A stretch of 64,000 bases of DNA from Microvirga sp. Mcv34 (GCF_024519725.1 NZ_JALJRK010000004.1:103473-167472), one strand, 5' to 3'; positions 1-7,921 are shown, counted from the first letter of the stretch. A program made the numbers and translations. The notes: a model not told the origin generated them from the sequence alone.

Positions 1-436
1 TGGCGATGGCGACCTTCGCGCCGTTGGGCAGATCCGCGATGCTCTTGTACTTCTTCGAATAGAGGCCGACCTTCGACATGGTGCCCACGCCGACGGACAC
101 GAAATCATAGCCGCGCGCCTTCTTCGCATCCTCCAGGAAGGGGATGTGCTGGAAGTAATTGGCGTCGATATCCTTGTTCACGAGGGCAGCATTGGGCGTG
201 ATCCAGTCGGTGAACTCGATCACCTTTACGTCGAGCCCCTGCTCCTTGGCTTCCTTGGCCGCCTGGTGGACCGCGTCGGCCGAGAGGCCCGAATTGATGC
301 CGATCTTCAGGGGCGGTTCCGCCAAAGCCGGGCCCGAGACGAGAGCCCAGGCGGAGGCGGCGAGAAGGGCCAGGAGCGGGAGGGACTTCACGGGTGAGCC
401 GCGACGGCTCAAGGTGGAGAAGGCTTTGATCGGCAT
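1..436 (-). CDS. MetQ/NlpA-family ABC transporter substrate-binding protein, C-terminus cut off by window edge
   Basis: About 145 codons are present, reading leftwards from an ATG at 436 and running off the window without a stop. The N-terminus has basic residues and then a hydrophobic Sec-type signal (LPLLALLAASAWALVSG) ending near ALA-EPP; there is no lipobox cysteine, so the product is probably a free periplasmic protein. After the signal come KIGINSG and the segment NKDIDANYFQHIPFLE, which is the family hallmark of MetQ/NlpA proteins that bind methionine or related ligands for an ABC importer. A GAGG lies about 13 bases upstream of the ATG. The permease and ATPase are not in the window, and the ligand cannot be told from this fragment. 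The family call is firm; methionine specificity is only a guess. Confidence 0.85.
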   Translation of the reverse strand, partial: MPIKAFSTLSRRGSPVKSLPLLALLAASAWALVSGPALAEPPLKIGINSGLSADAVHQAAKEAKEQGLDVKVIEFTDWITPNAALVNKDIDANYFQHIPFLEDAKKARGYDFVSVGVGTMSKVGLYSKKYKSIADLPNGAKVAIA

Positions 437-824
437 CAGACCGGACCTCGGATTTGAAAGAAAAAGACAGCGGGTTTCCTGTCTCCCGATGGTTCACGAA
501 GCATCGTGGCCCTCGTTATGCCGCATCATCGGCTTCGACATCTTCGAAGATCTGGCCAGTCGAGAGCAGATACTTCCCTATGCTGATGCCGACAGCCCAT
601 GGAGCGCTTCGGAGACTTGAGGAAGGGTGACGGGCGAATGGGCCGGGGTCAATTAGATTGTTCTTTTTTTAGAACGCGGAGGTAAAGAAGAAACTTTCCT
701 CTTCTGTGGTGATGGCAGGATAAAATTACTTCTTAGGCGGAGTGTTCCGGGAAATGGCGCTCTCTCGGCTCATTATGATGAGGCTGGAGGATCGTATGTG
801 CCGACGGTCGGCATCTGAGGCAGG
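437..824. other. Intergenic region between divergent metQ-like and Lrp genes
   Basis: No convincing gene lies here; the open frames that cross it lack start signals and protein-like composition. It holds an AT-rich stretch with a short inverted repeat, GTTCT-TTTTTT-AGAAC (660-675). Its arms resemble the TGTTC/GAACA half-sites overlapping the Lrp promoter about 170 bases further right, so it may be a second, remote site for the same regulator. The promoter for the metQ-like gene should lie in the left part but I could not single one out. Confidence 0.4.
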
Positions 825-853
825 TTGACCTTGTTCTATATAACGAACATAAA
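825..853 (+). promoter_or_regulatory. Candidate sigma-70-type promoter with an embedded operator, upstream of the Lrp/AsnC gene
   Basis: TTGACC (825-830) and CATAAA (848-853) are separated by 17 bases. The spacer carries an inverted repeat, TGTTC-N8-GAACA (832-849), that covers the region between the two boxes. Lrp/AsnC regulators commonly repress their own genes from operators overlapping the promoter, so this is a good candidate autoregulatory site. The RNA start and binding are inferred. Confidence 0.5.
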
Positions 854-884
854 TGGCGGTGCGAAACCCTGCGTAGGACAGTCG

Positions 885-1340
885 ATGGACGCAACCGATG
901 CCAAAATCCTGAGGTTCCTGCAGGAGGACGCCAGTATCTCCGTGGCGGAGCTCGCCCAGCGCGTGAACCTGTCCCAAACCCCTTGCTGGAAGCGCATCCA
1001 GCGGCTCGAATCCTCGGGCATCATCAAGCGGCGGGTCGCGCTCGTCGATCCGGACAAGATCGGCCTCAGCCTGACAGCCTTCGTGGCGGTAGAGGCCTAC
1101 GACCATTCCGAGGCCTGGATGCAGCAATTCGCGGAATTCGTGTCCGGCATCCCGGAGGTGATGGAAATCTACCGCATGGCCGGCGACGTGGACTACATCT
1201 TGCGCGTGGTCGTACCCGACATGGCGGCCTACGACCACTTCTACAGGCAGCTGATCAAGGCCATCCCGCTCAAGAACGTCACCTCCCGCTTCGCCATGGA
1301 GCGCATCAAATCCACCACGGCCTTCGTGCTGCGCTCGTGA
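885..1340 (+). CDS. Lrp/AsnC family transcriptional regulator
   Basis: A 151-residue protein of typical family length. The ATG at 885 is chosen because MDATDAKILRFLQ is the usual AsnC start and AGGA lies about 8 bases upstream; a longer frame opens at 825 but adds a non-homologous tail made from the promoter. Residues 1-60 form the winged helix-turn-helix (VAELAQRVNLSQTPCWKRI, then LESSGIIKR). Residues 65-150 are the RAM effector domain with the EVMEIYRMAGDVDYILRV strand and turn. Such proteins form octamers that bind DNA in response to amino acids. It is divergent from the MetQ-like gene, which could be its target. The effector is unknown. Confidence 0.9.
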   Translation: MDATDAKILRFLQEDASISVAELAQRVNLSQTPCWKRIQRLESSGIIKRRVALVDPDKIGLSLTAFVAVEAYDHSEAWMQQFAEFVSGIPEVMEIYRMAGDVDYILRVVVPDMAAYDHFYRQLIKAIPLKNVTSRFAMERIKSTTAFVLRS

Positions 1341-1373
1341 GGAGGGCGGGATTGAAGGCTCGTCTATCTTCGG

Positions 1374-1500
1374 CCTCATCCTGAGGAGCAGACGCAGTCT
1401 GCGTCTCGAAGGATCGTCCAAAGAGCACGGGAGGCGCCCTCATGCCCGGACATCGTCCGGGACCTCGAGACGGTCGCTGCGCGACCTCCTCAGGATGAGG
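1374..1500. repeat. REP-like element with 15-bp perfect terminal inverted repeats
   Basis: The ends CCTCATCCTGAGGAG (1374-1388) and CTCCTCAGGATGAGG (1486-1500) are perfect inverted copies. The inside contains further short self-complementary stretches (GTCTCGAAGGAT, CATCGTCCGGGACCTCGAGACGG). Elements starting with this sequence are, to my knowledge, common as dispersed intergenic palindromes in Hyphomicrobiales genomes. It lies between the 3' ends of two convergent genes, where it could also end transcription. I saw no second copy in this window. Confidence 0.7.
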
Positions 1501-1533
1501 GCTCAGGGAATAGCCAGAGGATGAGCCAAGGAC

Positions 1534-2214
1534 CTAGGAACTGAACAGCTCCGGGTTCTCGGCCTCAACGCGGGGCAGGGCGCGCAGGATCTCGGTGAGG
1601 TGGCGGCGCATGGCTTCGGCGGCGGCGTCCTCGTCGCGGCTGTCGATGGCCGTCACGATGGCGCGGTGCTGGTCGATCAGGGGCAGCATGGCCTCGGGGC
1701 TCGGCAGCGTCAGCTGGCACACCCGGTCCATATGGGCCTTGATGTCCTGCACGGCCTCCCAGGCGAGGGGGCATCCGGCGCCCTCGGCCAGCGCGATGTG
1801 GAACAGCTCGTCGTAGCGCTGAAAGGCATCGTGATCGTTCCGGCGGGCGGCCTGTTCCTGCATCTCGAGGAGATCGTCGATCCGCTCCCGGCTCTGCTGG
1901 TCGAAGGATGAGCAGGCGCGGCGCACGACCGCCGTCTCGATCGCCTCCCGGACGAACCGGGCCTCCATCATTTTGCGCACGGAGATCTTCACCACAGTCG
2001 TACCGCGCTGGGGCTGGATCTCCACGAGGCGGGTTCTGGCGAGGCCGATCAGCGCCTCGCGGACCGGCTGGCGTGAGACCCCGTGGCGCTCCGCGATGTC
2101 CTGCTCGGAAAGCCGGCTTCCGGGCGGAAGCTCCAGAGCGATGATCAGGCGGCGCAGCTCGTTCTCGATGCGCTGGGCTGCGGAGCCTTGGCCGACAGGG
2201 AAGGGCGTGTTCAC
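1534..2214 (-). CDS. GntR family (FadR subfamily) regulator, probable repressor of the uronate operon
   Basis: A 226-residue protein. The N-terminal winged helix is typical of GntR (RIENELRRLIIALELPPGSRL, then SEQDIAERHGVSRQPVREAL). Residues 85-215 form an FCD ligand-binding domain with the conserved acidic and histidine metal-site positions (FVREAIE, DELFHIAL, DQHRAIVTAI). It is transcribed away from the TRAP-kdu operon, with about 190 bases between the two start codons. FadR-type GntR proteins next to uronate genes (UxuR, ExuR, GguR types) usually repress them and release DNA when a sugar acid binds. Regulation of dctPQM-kduID-kdgF is therefore a strong inference; the ligand, perhaps KDG or a uronate, is not shown. 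Confidence 0.9.
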   Translation of the reverse strand: MNTPFPVGQGSAAQRIENELRRLIIALELPPGSRLSEQDIAERHGVSRQPVREALIGLARTRLVEIQPQRGTTVVKISVRKMMEARFVREAIETAVVRRACSSFDQQSRERIDDLLEMQEQAARRNDHDAFQRYDELFHIALAEGAGCPLAWEAVQDIKAHMDRVCQLTLPSPEAMLPLIDQHRAIVTAIDSRDEDAAAEAMRRHLTEILRALPRVEAENPELFSS

Positions 2215-2261
2215 GGCAATCTCATTCTTTTGGCGGGTTGCGTAACATATAAGTGCATACT

Positions 2262-2274
2262 ACCATACAATGGT
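2262..2274. promoter_or_regulatory. Candidate GntR operator
   Basis: ACCAT-ACA-ATGGT is a perfect 13-base inverted repeat located between the divergent GntR gene and the dctP gene, in an AT-rich stretch (TAACATATAAGTGCATAC) that should hold the promoters. FadR-type GntR proteins bind short palindromes of this size. The assignment to the adjacent regulator is inferred. Confidence 0.5.
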
Positions 2275-2407
2275 CGACAAGGTAAGCCGCGCCAAGCGGT
2301 ACCCGGTCCCGCTCGATGAGTCGCACGGGCTCGAGGCGCAGGGCAAGCCGGCCAAAGGCTTGGACTGGAACAATAAAGCATTCGAGGAAACCCTAAGGAG
2401 GAAGATC

Positions 2408-3388
2408 ATGTTCACCAGGAGAACTCTTGCCGCCACCGCGCTCGGCGTGTGGGCGGCTTTCATGAGCGGCACGGCCGGTGCCCAGACGACGCTGCGCTCC
2501 GCCGATATCCACCCGGACGGATACCCCACCGTCGAAGCCGTGAAGTATTTCGGCTCCCTGCTCGAGAAGAAGACCAACGGCCGGTACAAGGTGCAGGTGT
2601 TCCATTCGGCGCAGCTGGGCCAGGAAAAGGACACCATCGAGCAGACCCGTTTCGGCGTGATCGACCTGAACCGGATCAACATGGGGCCGTTCAATAACCT
2701 GATCCCTGAGACGCTGGTCCCGTCGCTGCCCTTCATCTTCCGCTCGGTCGACCACATGCGCAAGACCATGGACGGCCCGGTCGGCGACCAGATCCTGAAG
2801 GCCTTCGAGCCGCATGGGCTCGTGGCGCTCGCCTTCTACGATTCCGGTGCCCGCTCGTTCTACAATTCCAAGCGTGCCATCAACACGCCGGCCGATCTCA
2901 AGGGCATGAAGGTGCGCGTGATCCAGTCGGATCTCTTCCTCGACATGGTGAACGCGCTCGGCGCCAACGCGACGCCGATGCCTCCGGGCGAGGTCTATTC
3001 CGCGCTCCAGACCGGCGTGGTGGACGGCGCCGAGAACAACTGGCCGAGCTACGATTCCTTCCGTCACTTCGAAGTGGCGAAGTTCTACTCGCTGACCGAG
3101 CATTCCATGTCGCCGGAAGTGCTGGTGATGTCGAAGAAGAGCTTCGACAAGCTCTCCCCGGAGGACCAGAAGGCCGTGCGTGAGACGGCGAAGGAATCCG
3201 TCGTGAAGATGCGCGAGCTCTGGGAAGCGCGTGAGAAGGAAGCCGAGAAGAAGATCCGGGCGAGCGGCAGCCAGATCAATAATGTCGACAAGCAGCCCTT
3301 CATCGACGCCATGAAGCCCGTCTACGAGAAATATGCGAAGGACGCGAAGGTGAAGGAGCTGGTCTCCCGCATCCAGGCGATGAACTGA
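2408..3388 (+). CDS. dctP: TRAP transporter solute-binding protein (DctP family), probable uronate binding
   Basis: A 326-residue periplasmic protein. The ATG at 2408 follows AGGAGG by 6 bases and opens a Sec signal peptide (MFTRRTLAATALGVWAAF, cleaved near AGA-QT). The mature part has the DctP core: YPTVEAVKYF, KTNGRYKVQVFHSAQLGQE, then LKGMKVRVIQSDLF carrying the arginine that holds a substrate carboxylate, and GEVYSALQTGVVDGAENNW. It delivers an organic acid to the DctQM membrane partners encoded next. The kduI-kduD-kdgF genes downstream suggest galacturonate, glucuronate or their unsaturated forms as ligand. The open frame extends upstream to 2270, but that part lacks signal-peptide features and a ribosome site. 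Confidence 0.92.
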   Translation: MFTRRTLAATALGVWAAFMSGTAGAQTTLRSADIHPDGYPTVEAVKYFGSLLEKKTNGRYKVQVFHSAQLGQEKDTIEQTRFGVIDLNRINMGPFNNLIPETLVPSLPFIFRSVDHMRKTMDGPVGDQILKAFEPHGLVALAFYDSGARSFYNSKRAINTPADLKGMKVRVIQSDLFLDMVNALGANATPMPPGEVYSALQTGVVDGAENNWPSYDSFRHFEVAKFYSLTEHSMSPEVLVMSKKSFDKLSPEDQKAVRETAKESVVKMRELWEAREKEAEKKIRASGSQINNVDKQPFIDAMKPVYEKYAKDAKVKELVSRIQAMN

Positions 3389-3419
3389 GCCTCGTTCTGC
3401 CGACACTGCCGGGCCGGCC

Positions 3420-3468
3420 GGCGCATCGTGCGGAAAGGTGGAAGCCAGTTTTTTCCGCCCGATGCGCC
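3420..3468 (+). other. Long intercistronic hairpin between dctP and dctQ
   Basis: GGCGCATCGTGCGGAAA (3420-3436) pairs with TTTCCGCCCGATGCGCC (3452-3468): a 17-bp stem with one mismatch and a 15-base loop. It follows the binding-protein stop by about 30 bases and precedes the small membrane subunit. Hairpins in this position often protect the upstream mRNA or partly stop transcription, giving more binding protein than membrane subunits. It has no T-run after the stem, so full termination is unlikely. Confidence 0.65.
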
Positions 3469-3568
3469 TCTTGATCGGGAGCATTCCATGGAGCCTGAAA
3501 GTGCATGCCACTGTCAGGTCTGATGCCCAGGGCCGGCCCGTCTTTTACTTCACCGGAGACCATTACCG

Positions 3569-4108
3569 ATGCGCGCTGAACTTGCCGCGCTGTCCCGCAT
3601 CCTTGCCGTCGTGAACCGGGCGGCTCTCTGGATCGCCGGGATCGGCCTCGTCGCAATGACCCTTTTCGTCGCCTGGCAGGTGTTCGGCCGCTATGTGCTG
3701 AACCAGTCGCCGAGCTGGACGGAGCCTGCCTCGCTGCTTCTCATGAGCTGGTTCATCCTGCTCGGCTCCGCCGTGGGCGTGCGCGAGGGCAACCATCTCG
3801 GCTTCGAGATCGCCCTTCACTACGCTCCGTATGGGCTGCGCCAGATCATGCTGGCCGTCACCGAGGTGCTGGTGATGCTCTTCGGCGCCGCCATGGCCTG
3901 GTACGGCACGGCGCTGGCGGTGGAAACCTGGTCGGCCCTCATGCCGGGCCTGCCGATCCCGCAGGGCTTCGACTACGTGCCGCTCGCGGTCGGCGGCGTG
4001 CTGATCGCCCTGTTTTCCCTGGAAAAGCTCGTCCGCCTCCTGCTCGCGGGAGAGGACGTGCCCCTGGTGCGCGCGGACGAGCCGCGCCTTGCCGCCGTGA
4101 AGGAGTGA
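3569..4108 (+). CDS. dctQ: TRAP transporter small permease (DctQ family)
   Basis: A 179-residue inner-membrane protein with four predicted transmembrane segments (about residues 20-40, 55-75, 95-117, 137-155). The DctQ pattern is visible as LFVAWQVFGRYVLNQSPSWTEP followed by LLMSWFILLGSAVGVREGNHLG. The protein pairs with DctM and receives substrate from DctP in a sodium-driven importer. GGAG lies about 12 bases before the ATG. It is separated from dctP by 180 bases containing a long hairpin, and from dctM by only 4 bases, so Q and M are translated as a pair. Confidence 0.92.
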   Translation: MRAELAALSRILAVVNRAALWIAGIGLVAMTLFVAWQVFGRYVLNQSPSWTEPASLLLMSWFILLGSAVGVREGNHLGFEIALHYAPYGLRQIMLAVTEVLVMLFGAAMAWYGTALAVETWSALMPGLPIPQGFDYVPLAVGGVLIALFSLEKLVRLLLAGEDVPLVRADEPRLAAVKE

Positions 4109-4112
4109 GACA

Positions 4113-5393
4113 ATGGAGATGTGGGTTCTCTTCGGCGTCTTCACGCTTTTGCTCATCATCGGCACGCCGGTCGCATTCTGCCTCGGCATCGCGTCACTGG
4201 CGACCGTGCTCTACATGCAGCTGCCGCCGGTGGTGGTGTTCCAGCAGCTCAATTCCGGCATGAACGCCTTCGCCATGATGGCGATCCCGTTCTTCATCTA
4301 TGCGGGCGACCTGATGATGCGCGGCGGCATCGCCGACCGCCTGATCCGCCTGGCTGCGGGTTTCGTCGGTCATCTGCGCGGCGGCCTGGGCCAGGTGAAC
4401 GTGGTCGCTTCGACGCTCTTCGGCGGCATTTCCGGTTCGGCCGTCGCCGATGCGTCCGCCATCGGGGGCATCATGATCCCGCAGATGGAGAAGCGCGGCT
4501 ACGCCAAGGATTACGCCGTCAACGTGACGGTGAATTCCGCCATCATCGCCCTGATGATCCCACCGTCGCACAACATGATTATCTATTCGATCGCGGCCGG
4601 CGGCACGATCTCGGTGGCGGATCTCTTCACCGCCGGCGTGGTGCCGGGCATCCTTCTGGCCATGGCCCTGATGATCACCGCCTATGTGGTGGCGATCCGT
4701 CGCGGATACCCGGCCGATCCGTTTCCGGGCTTCCGGATGCTGGCCTATTTCTTCGTCTCGGCCGTGCCGGGCATCCTTCTGATCTTCATCATCTTCGGCG
4801 GCGTCCGCTCGGGCATCTTCACCGCGACGGAGAGTTCGTGCATCGCGGTCGTCTATGCGCTGCTCGTCACGCTCTTCGTCTATCGCGAGATGAACTGGGA
4901 GAGCTTCGTCGAGGCGACGCTCGGAGCCGTGCGCACCACCGCCATGGTCCTGCTCGTCATCGGCACGGCCAGCGCCTTCGGCTGGCTCATGGCCTTCCTG
5001 CAGGTTCCGCAGGCCACCATCGCGGTGATGAAGAGCGTGTCGGACAATCCCATCGTGCTGCTGCTGCTCATCAACGTCATCCTGCTGGTGCTCGGCACCT
5101 TCATGGACATGGCCCCGATGATCATCATCTGCACGCCGATCTTCCTGCCGGTGATCAAGGCCTTCGGAATCGATCCGGTGCATTTCGGCGTCATCCTGAT
5201 TCTGAACGCCGGTATCGGCCTCAACACGCCGCCGGTGGGCTCCGTGCTCTTCGTCGGATGCGCGGTCGGCAAGATCACCATCGGCGAAGCCATGAAGACC
5301 ATCTGGCCGTTCCTGGGCGCCAGCGTCTTCGTGCTGCTGCTCGTCACCTACATCCCCGGCCTGTCGCTCTGGCTGCCGGCCCTGTTCCGCTGA
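4113..5393 (+). CDS. dctM: TRAP transporter large permease (DctM family)
   Basis: A 426-residue, very hydrophobic protein with 11 to 12 membrane segments, the usual DctM size. Family signatures include GTPVAFCLGIASL at the N-terminus, FFIYAGDLMMRGGIADRLI, the conserved LFGGISGSAVADASAIGG loop, and a second inverted half with LGTFMDMAPMIIICTPIFLPV and ILNAGIGLNTPPVGSVLFV. It forms the elevator-type sodium/solute transport path with DctQ. Starts are tightly spaced after dctQ. Kdu genes follow after 20 bases, which ties transport and catabolism into one transcript. Confidence 0.95.
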   Translation: MEMWVLFGVFTLLLIIGTPVAFCLGIASLATVLYMQLPPVVVFQQLNSGMNAFAMMAIPFFIYAGDLMMRGGIADRLIRLAAGFVGHLRGGLGQVNVVASTLFGGISGSAVADASAIGGIMIPQMEKRGYAKDYAVNVTVNSAIIALMIPPSHNMIIYSIAAGGTISVADLFTAGVVPGILLAMALMITAYVVAIRRGYPADPFPGFRMLAYFFVSAVPGILLIFIIFGGVRSGIFTATESSCIAVVYALLVTLFVYREMNWESFVEATLGAVRTTAMVLLVIGTASAFGWLMAFLQVPQATIAVMKSVSDNPIVLLLLINVILLVLGTFMDMAPMIIICTPIFLPVIKAFGIDPVHFGVILILNAGIGLNTPPVGSVLFVGCAVGKITIGEAMKTIWPFLGASVFVLLLVTYIPGLSLWLPALFR

Positions 5394-5413
5394 ATCGTCG
5401 CATCTGAGAGGTA

Positions 5414-6253
5414 ATGATGACCATTGACATCCGGCAGGTATGCCATCCCGAGGCGGTCCGCCATTTCAGCGCGGCCGAACTGCGCCGGCACTTCCTGATC
5501 GAGACCCTGTTCGTTGCGGGCGAGGTCAAGCTGACCTACAGCCATATCGACCGGCTGGTCGTCGGCGGCGCGACGCCGACCACGGGAGCGATCCGGCTCG
5601 AGTCGCACAAGCAGATCGGCTCGCCCAACTTCCTCGACCGACGCGAGCTCGGCGTCGTCAACCTCGGTGGAGCAGGCCGCGTGCATACCGACGGCGAGGT
5701 CCATCATCTCGAACCCCGCGACGCACTCTACATCGCCATGGGCACGAAGGACGTCCGCTTCGAGAGCCTCGACGAGAGCCGTCCGGCGAAGTTCTATCTC
5801 GTCAGCACCCCGGCCCATGCCCGCTTCGAGACCGTGAAGATCGGCCTCGACCGCGCGCGCCGGGTCGATCTCGGCGATGCGGCGAACGGCAATGTCCGCA
5901 CGATCTTCCAGATGATCCATCCGGAGGTGTGCCGCTCGGCCCAGCTCGTCCTCGGCATGACGCAGCTGAAGCCCGGCAGCATGTGGAACACCATGCCGGC
6001 GCATCTGCATGACCGCCGTTCCGAGGTCTATGTCTATTTCGACATGCAGCCCGACACGCGCGTGTTCCACTTCATGGGCGAGCCCGACGAGACGAAGCAC
6101 CTCGTCGTCGCCAACGAGCAGGCGATTCTCTCCCCGGGCTGGTCGATCCATTCCGGCGTCGGCACCAGCAACTACACCTTCGTGTGGGCCATGGGCGGCG
6201 ACAACCAGGATTTCACCGACATGGACATGGTGCCCATGGACGCGCTGCGGTGA
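5414..6253 (+). CDS. kduI: 5-dehydro-4-deoxy-D-glucuronate isomerase
   Basis: A 279-residue bicupin enzyme (E. coli KduI is 278). It converts 5-keto-4-deoxyuronate (DKI) to 2,5-diketo-3-deoxygluconate (DKII) in the cytoplasm. The zinc site is seen as H197 and H199 in PAHLHDRRSEVY, E204 in the same motif, and H246 in WSIHSGVGTSNY. Other family landmarks are SHIDRLVVGG, IGSPNFLDRRELGVVN and FHFMGEPDETKHLVV. GAGGTA precedes the ATG; a second in-frame ATG follows at once, so the start may shift one codon. It sits between dctM and kduD in the same direction. Confidence 0.96.
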   Translation: MMTIDIRQVCHPEAVRHFSAAELRRHFLIETLFVAGEVKLTYSHIDRLVVGGATPTTGAIRLESHKQIGSPNFLDRRELGVVNLGGAGRVHTDGEVHHLEPRDALYIAMGTKDVRFESLDESRPAKFYLVSTPAHARFETVKIGLDRARRVDLGDAANGNVRTIFQMIHPEVCRSAQLVLGMTQLKPGSMWNTMPAHLHDRRSEVYVYFDMQPDTRVFHFMGEPDETKHLVVANEQAILSPGWSIHSGVGTSNYTFVWAMGGDNQDFTDMDMVPMDALR

Positions 6254-6263
6254 GGACCGGACG

Positions 6264-7022
6264 ATGACATATCCCTTCGACCTCGCCGGCAGGACGGCGG
6301 TCGTGACCGGGGCCAATACCGGCCTCGGTCAGGCCATTGCCGTCGCGCTGGCCCAGGCGGGCGCGTCCATCGTGGCCGTCGGCCGTTCGTCCATGGACGA
6401 GACCGAGCACCTGTGCCGAGAGGCGGGCGCAGGCTTTCACGCCGTGCGGGCGGACCTCGCGAGCCTTGAGCCGATCGAGCGCATCGTCGCCGAGGCGACC
6501 TCGGTCAGCGGTCGGATCGACGTCCTCGTCAACAATGCCGGCATTATCCGCCGTGCGGACGCCATCAACTTCACGGAAAAGGATTGGGACGACGTGATGA
6601 ACGTCAATCTCAAATCCACCTTCTTCCTGTCCCAGGCGGTGGCCCGCACCATGCTGGCGGACGGGCGCGGCGGCAAGATCATCAACATCGCGTCGCTCCT
6701 GTCGTTCCAGGGCGGTATCCGCATCCCATCCTATACCGCGAGCAAGAGCGGCCTGGCGGGGCTCACGCGGCTCCTGGCCTGCGAATGGGCCGGGAAGGGC
6801 ATCAACGTGAATGCCATCGCGCCGGGCTATTTCGTGACCAACAACACGGAGGCGCTCCGCGACGATCCGAAGCGCAGCGCCGAGATCCTCGCGCGCATCC
6901 CCGCCGGGCGATGGGGCGATCCGACCGATCTCGGCGGCGCCGCCGTCTTCCTGGCGTCGCCGGCCGCAGACTACATTCACGGCGTCGTTCTGCCGGTGGA
7001 CGGCGGATGGCTCGCCCGCTGA
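6264..7022 (+). CDS. kduD: 2-dehydro-3-deoxy-D-gluconate 5-dehydrogenase (SDR family)
   Basis: A 252-residue short-chain dehydrogenase. It reduces 2,5-diketo-3-deoxygluconate (DKII), the KduI product, to 2-keto-3-deoxygluconate with NAD(P)H. Visible motifs are the Rossmann loop VTGANTGLG (14-22), NNAG (90-93), and the catalytic S144, Y157 and K161 (NIASLLSF, YTASKSG). The ATG at 6264 is used because a longer frame from 6009 only translates the kduI gene in another phase. GAGG lies 10 bases upstream. Length and motifs fit KduD; neighbouring kduI and the kdgF-like gene make the substrate assignment strong. Confidence 0.94.
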   Translation: MTYPFDLAGRTAVVTGANTGLGQAIAVALAQAGASIVAVGRSSMDETEHLCREAGAGFHAVRADLASLEPIERIVAEATSVSGRIDVLVNNAGIIRRADAINFTEKDWDDVMNVNLKSTFFLSQAVARTMLADGRGGKIINIASLLSFQGGIRIPSYTASKSGLAGLTRLLACEWAGKGINVNAIAPGYFVTNNTEALRDDPKRSAEILARIPAGRWGDPTDLGGAAVFLASPAADYIHGVVLPVDGGWLAR

Positions 7023-7040
7023 GAACCTTCTGGAGGAACC

Positions 7041-7379
7041 ATGAACCGCATCAATGAACCCTTCGCCTTCGACGGCGAGATCGGCTGGGAGCCGGCAGGC
7101 CAGGGCATCCGCCGCAAGATCCTCACCTACAATGAGAAGGTGATGATGGTGCGCGTGGATTTTCAGGCCGGAGCCGTCGGCACGCCGCATTCGCATCCGC
7201 ATATCCAATGCAGCCTCGTCGAGGCGGGGATCTTCGACGTGACCATTGCCGGGCGGACCGAGCGGCTCAAGCAGGGCGACAGCTTCCTCGTGCCTCCCGA
7301 TGCCGTGCACGGTGCCGTCGCGGTGGAAGCCGGCGTGCTCCTCGACGTCTTCACCCCGATGCGTGAGGATTTTGTCTAG
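7041..7379 (+). CDS. kdgF: KdgF-like cupin, unsaturated uronate ring-opening enzyme
   Basis: A 112-residue single-domain cupin. KdgF turns 4,5-unsaturated galacturonate or glucuronate monomers from pectin or alginate breakdown into the linear keto form that KduI uses. The metal site expected for KdgF (His, His, Gln, His) is seen as H50 and H52 in GTPHSHPHIQ, Q56, and H90 in VPPDAVHGAVA. GGAGG lies 8 bases before the ATG. It closes the operon just after kduD, giving the pathway order KdgF, KduI, KduD. No pectate lyase is encoded here, so the substrate is probably imported already cleaved. Any small cupin would show part of this motif; the context decides the call. Confidence 0.85.
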   Translation: MNRINEPFAFDGEIGWEPAGQGIRRKILTYNEKVMMVRVDFQAGAVGTPHSHPHIQCSLVEAGIFDVTIAGRTERLKQGDSFLVPPDAVHGAVAVEAGVLLDVFTPMREDFV

Positions 7380-7415
7380 AGAATTGTCCGCGACTGACAA
7401 TCGACTATCGATATC

Positions 7416-7455
7416 GGGCCGTCGGCGGGAGCGCCGGCGGCCCGTTCTGCTTTCG
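7416..7455 (+). terminator. Probable rho-independent terminator after kdgF
   Basis: GGGCCGTCGGCG (7416-7427) pairs with CGCCGGCGGCCC (7432-7443) over 12 bp with one G-T pair and a 4-base loop. It is followed by a T-rich tail, GTTCTGCTTT. It lies 37 bases after the kdgF stop and is the natural end of the uronate operon. Confidence 0.75.
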
Positions 7456-7921
7456 GGGACAGGAAAACTCAATCGCCGACTCGCGGTATAGTGTGGTGCC
7501 GCCAATCGCTTCTCCCGATCTCGCCGCCAGGGTCCTTCTGGAATGGAACCCTCTCACGTCACGGCCCGCCTTGTGCTTGCCACCCAGATTGTCCGAGGCG
7601 CCGCGCTCTCCCGGTCGACATCATTGAGGCACGTGCGATGATGGCGGGGAAATAGCGGTCATCGCGCTCCCATGCAGACTCCTAGGTATGGAAAATGCGC
7701 GACGTATGACGGTAATAGAGAGAACGTCAGTATCGCGAGAGGCGAAACATAATTTCGACTCCGAGACGCTGTCATAAAATTGCTGAAGCGATGGAACTCC
7801 GGTCCTTGAAAAACGTTAAGAGGGGTCGAGTTCCATCTGAAGACGAACAAAGTAGCTTTTGGAATGTCGGCGAAGGGGGCCAGGCGTTGGTTAAGCCTGG
7901 GACAGCGTAACGGGGGGCCTT
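7456..7921. other. Intergenic region upstream of the poly-HAMP kinase gene
   Basis: No gene is supported here. The left part (about 7545-7670) has GC-rich half-palindromes such as CCCGCCTTGTGCTTGCC and GGCACGTGCGATGATGGCGGGGA that look like a worn copy of an intergenic palindromic element. Nearer the kinase an inverted repeat, TGGAACTC (7793-7800) and GAGTTCCA (7829-7836), could fold in the leader or bind a regulator. The kinase ribosome site is the G-run just before 7922. Confidence 0.4.
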
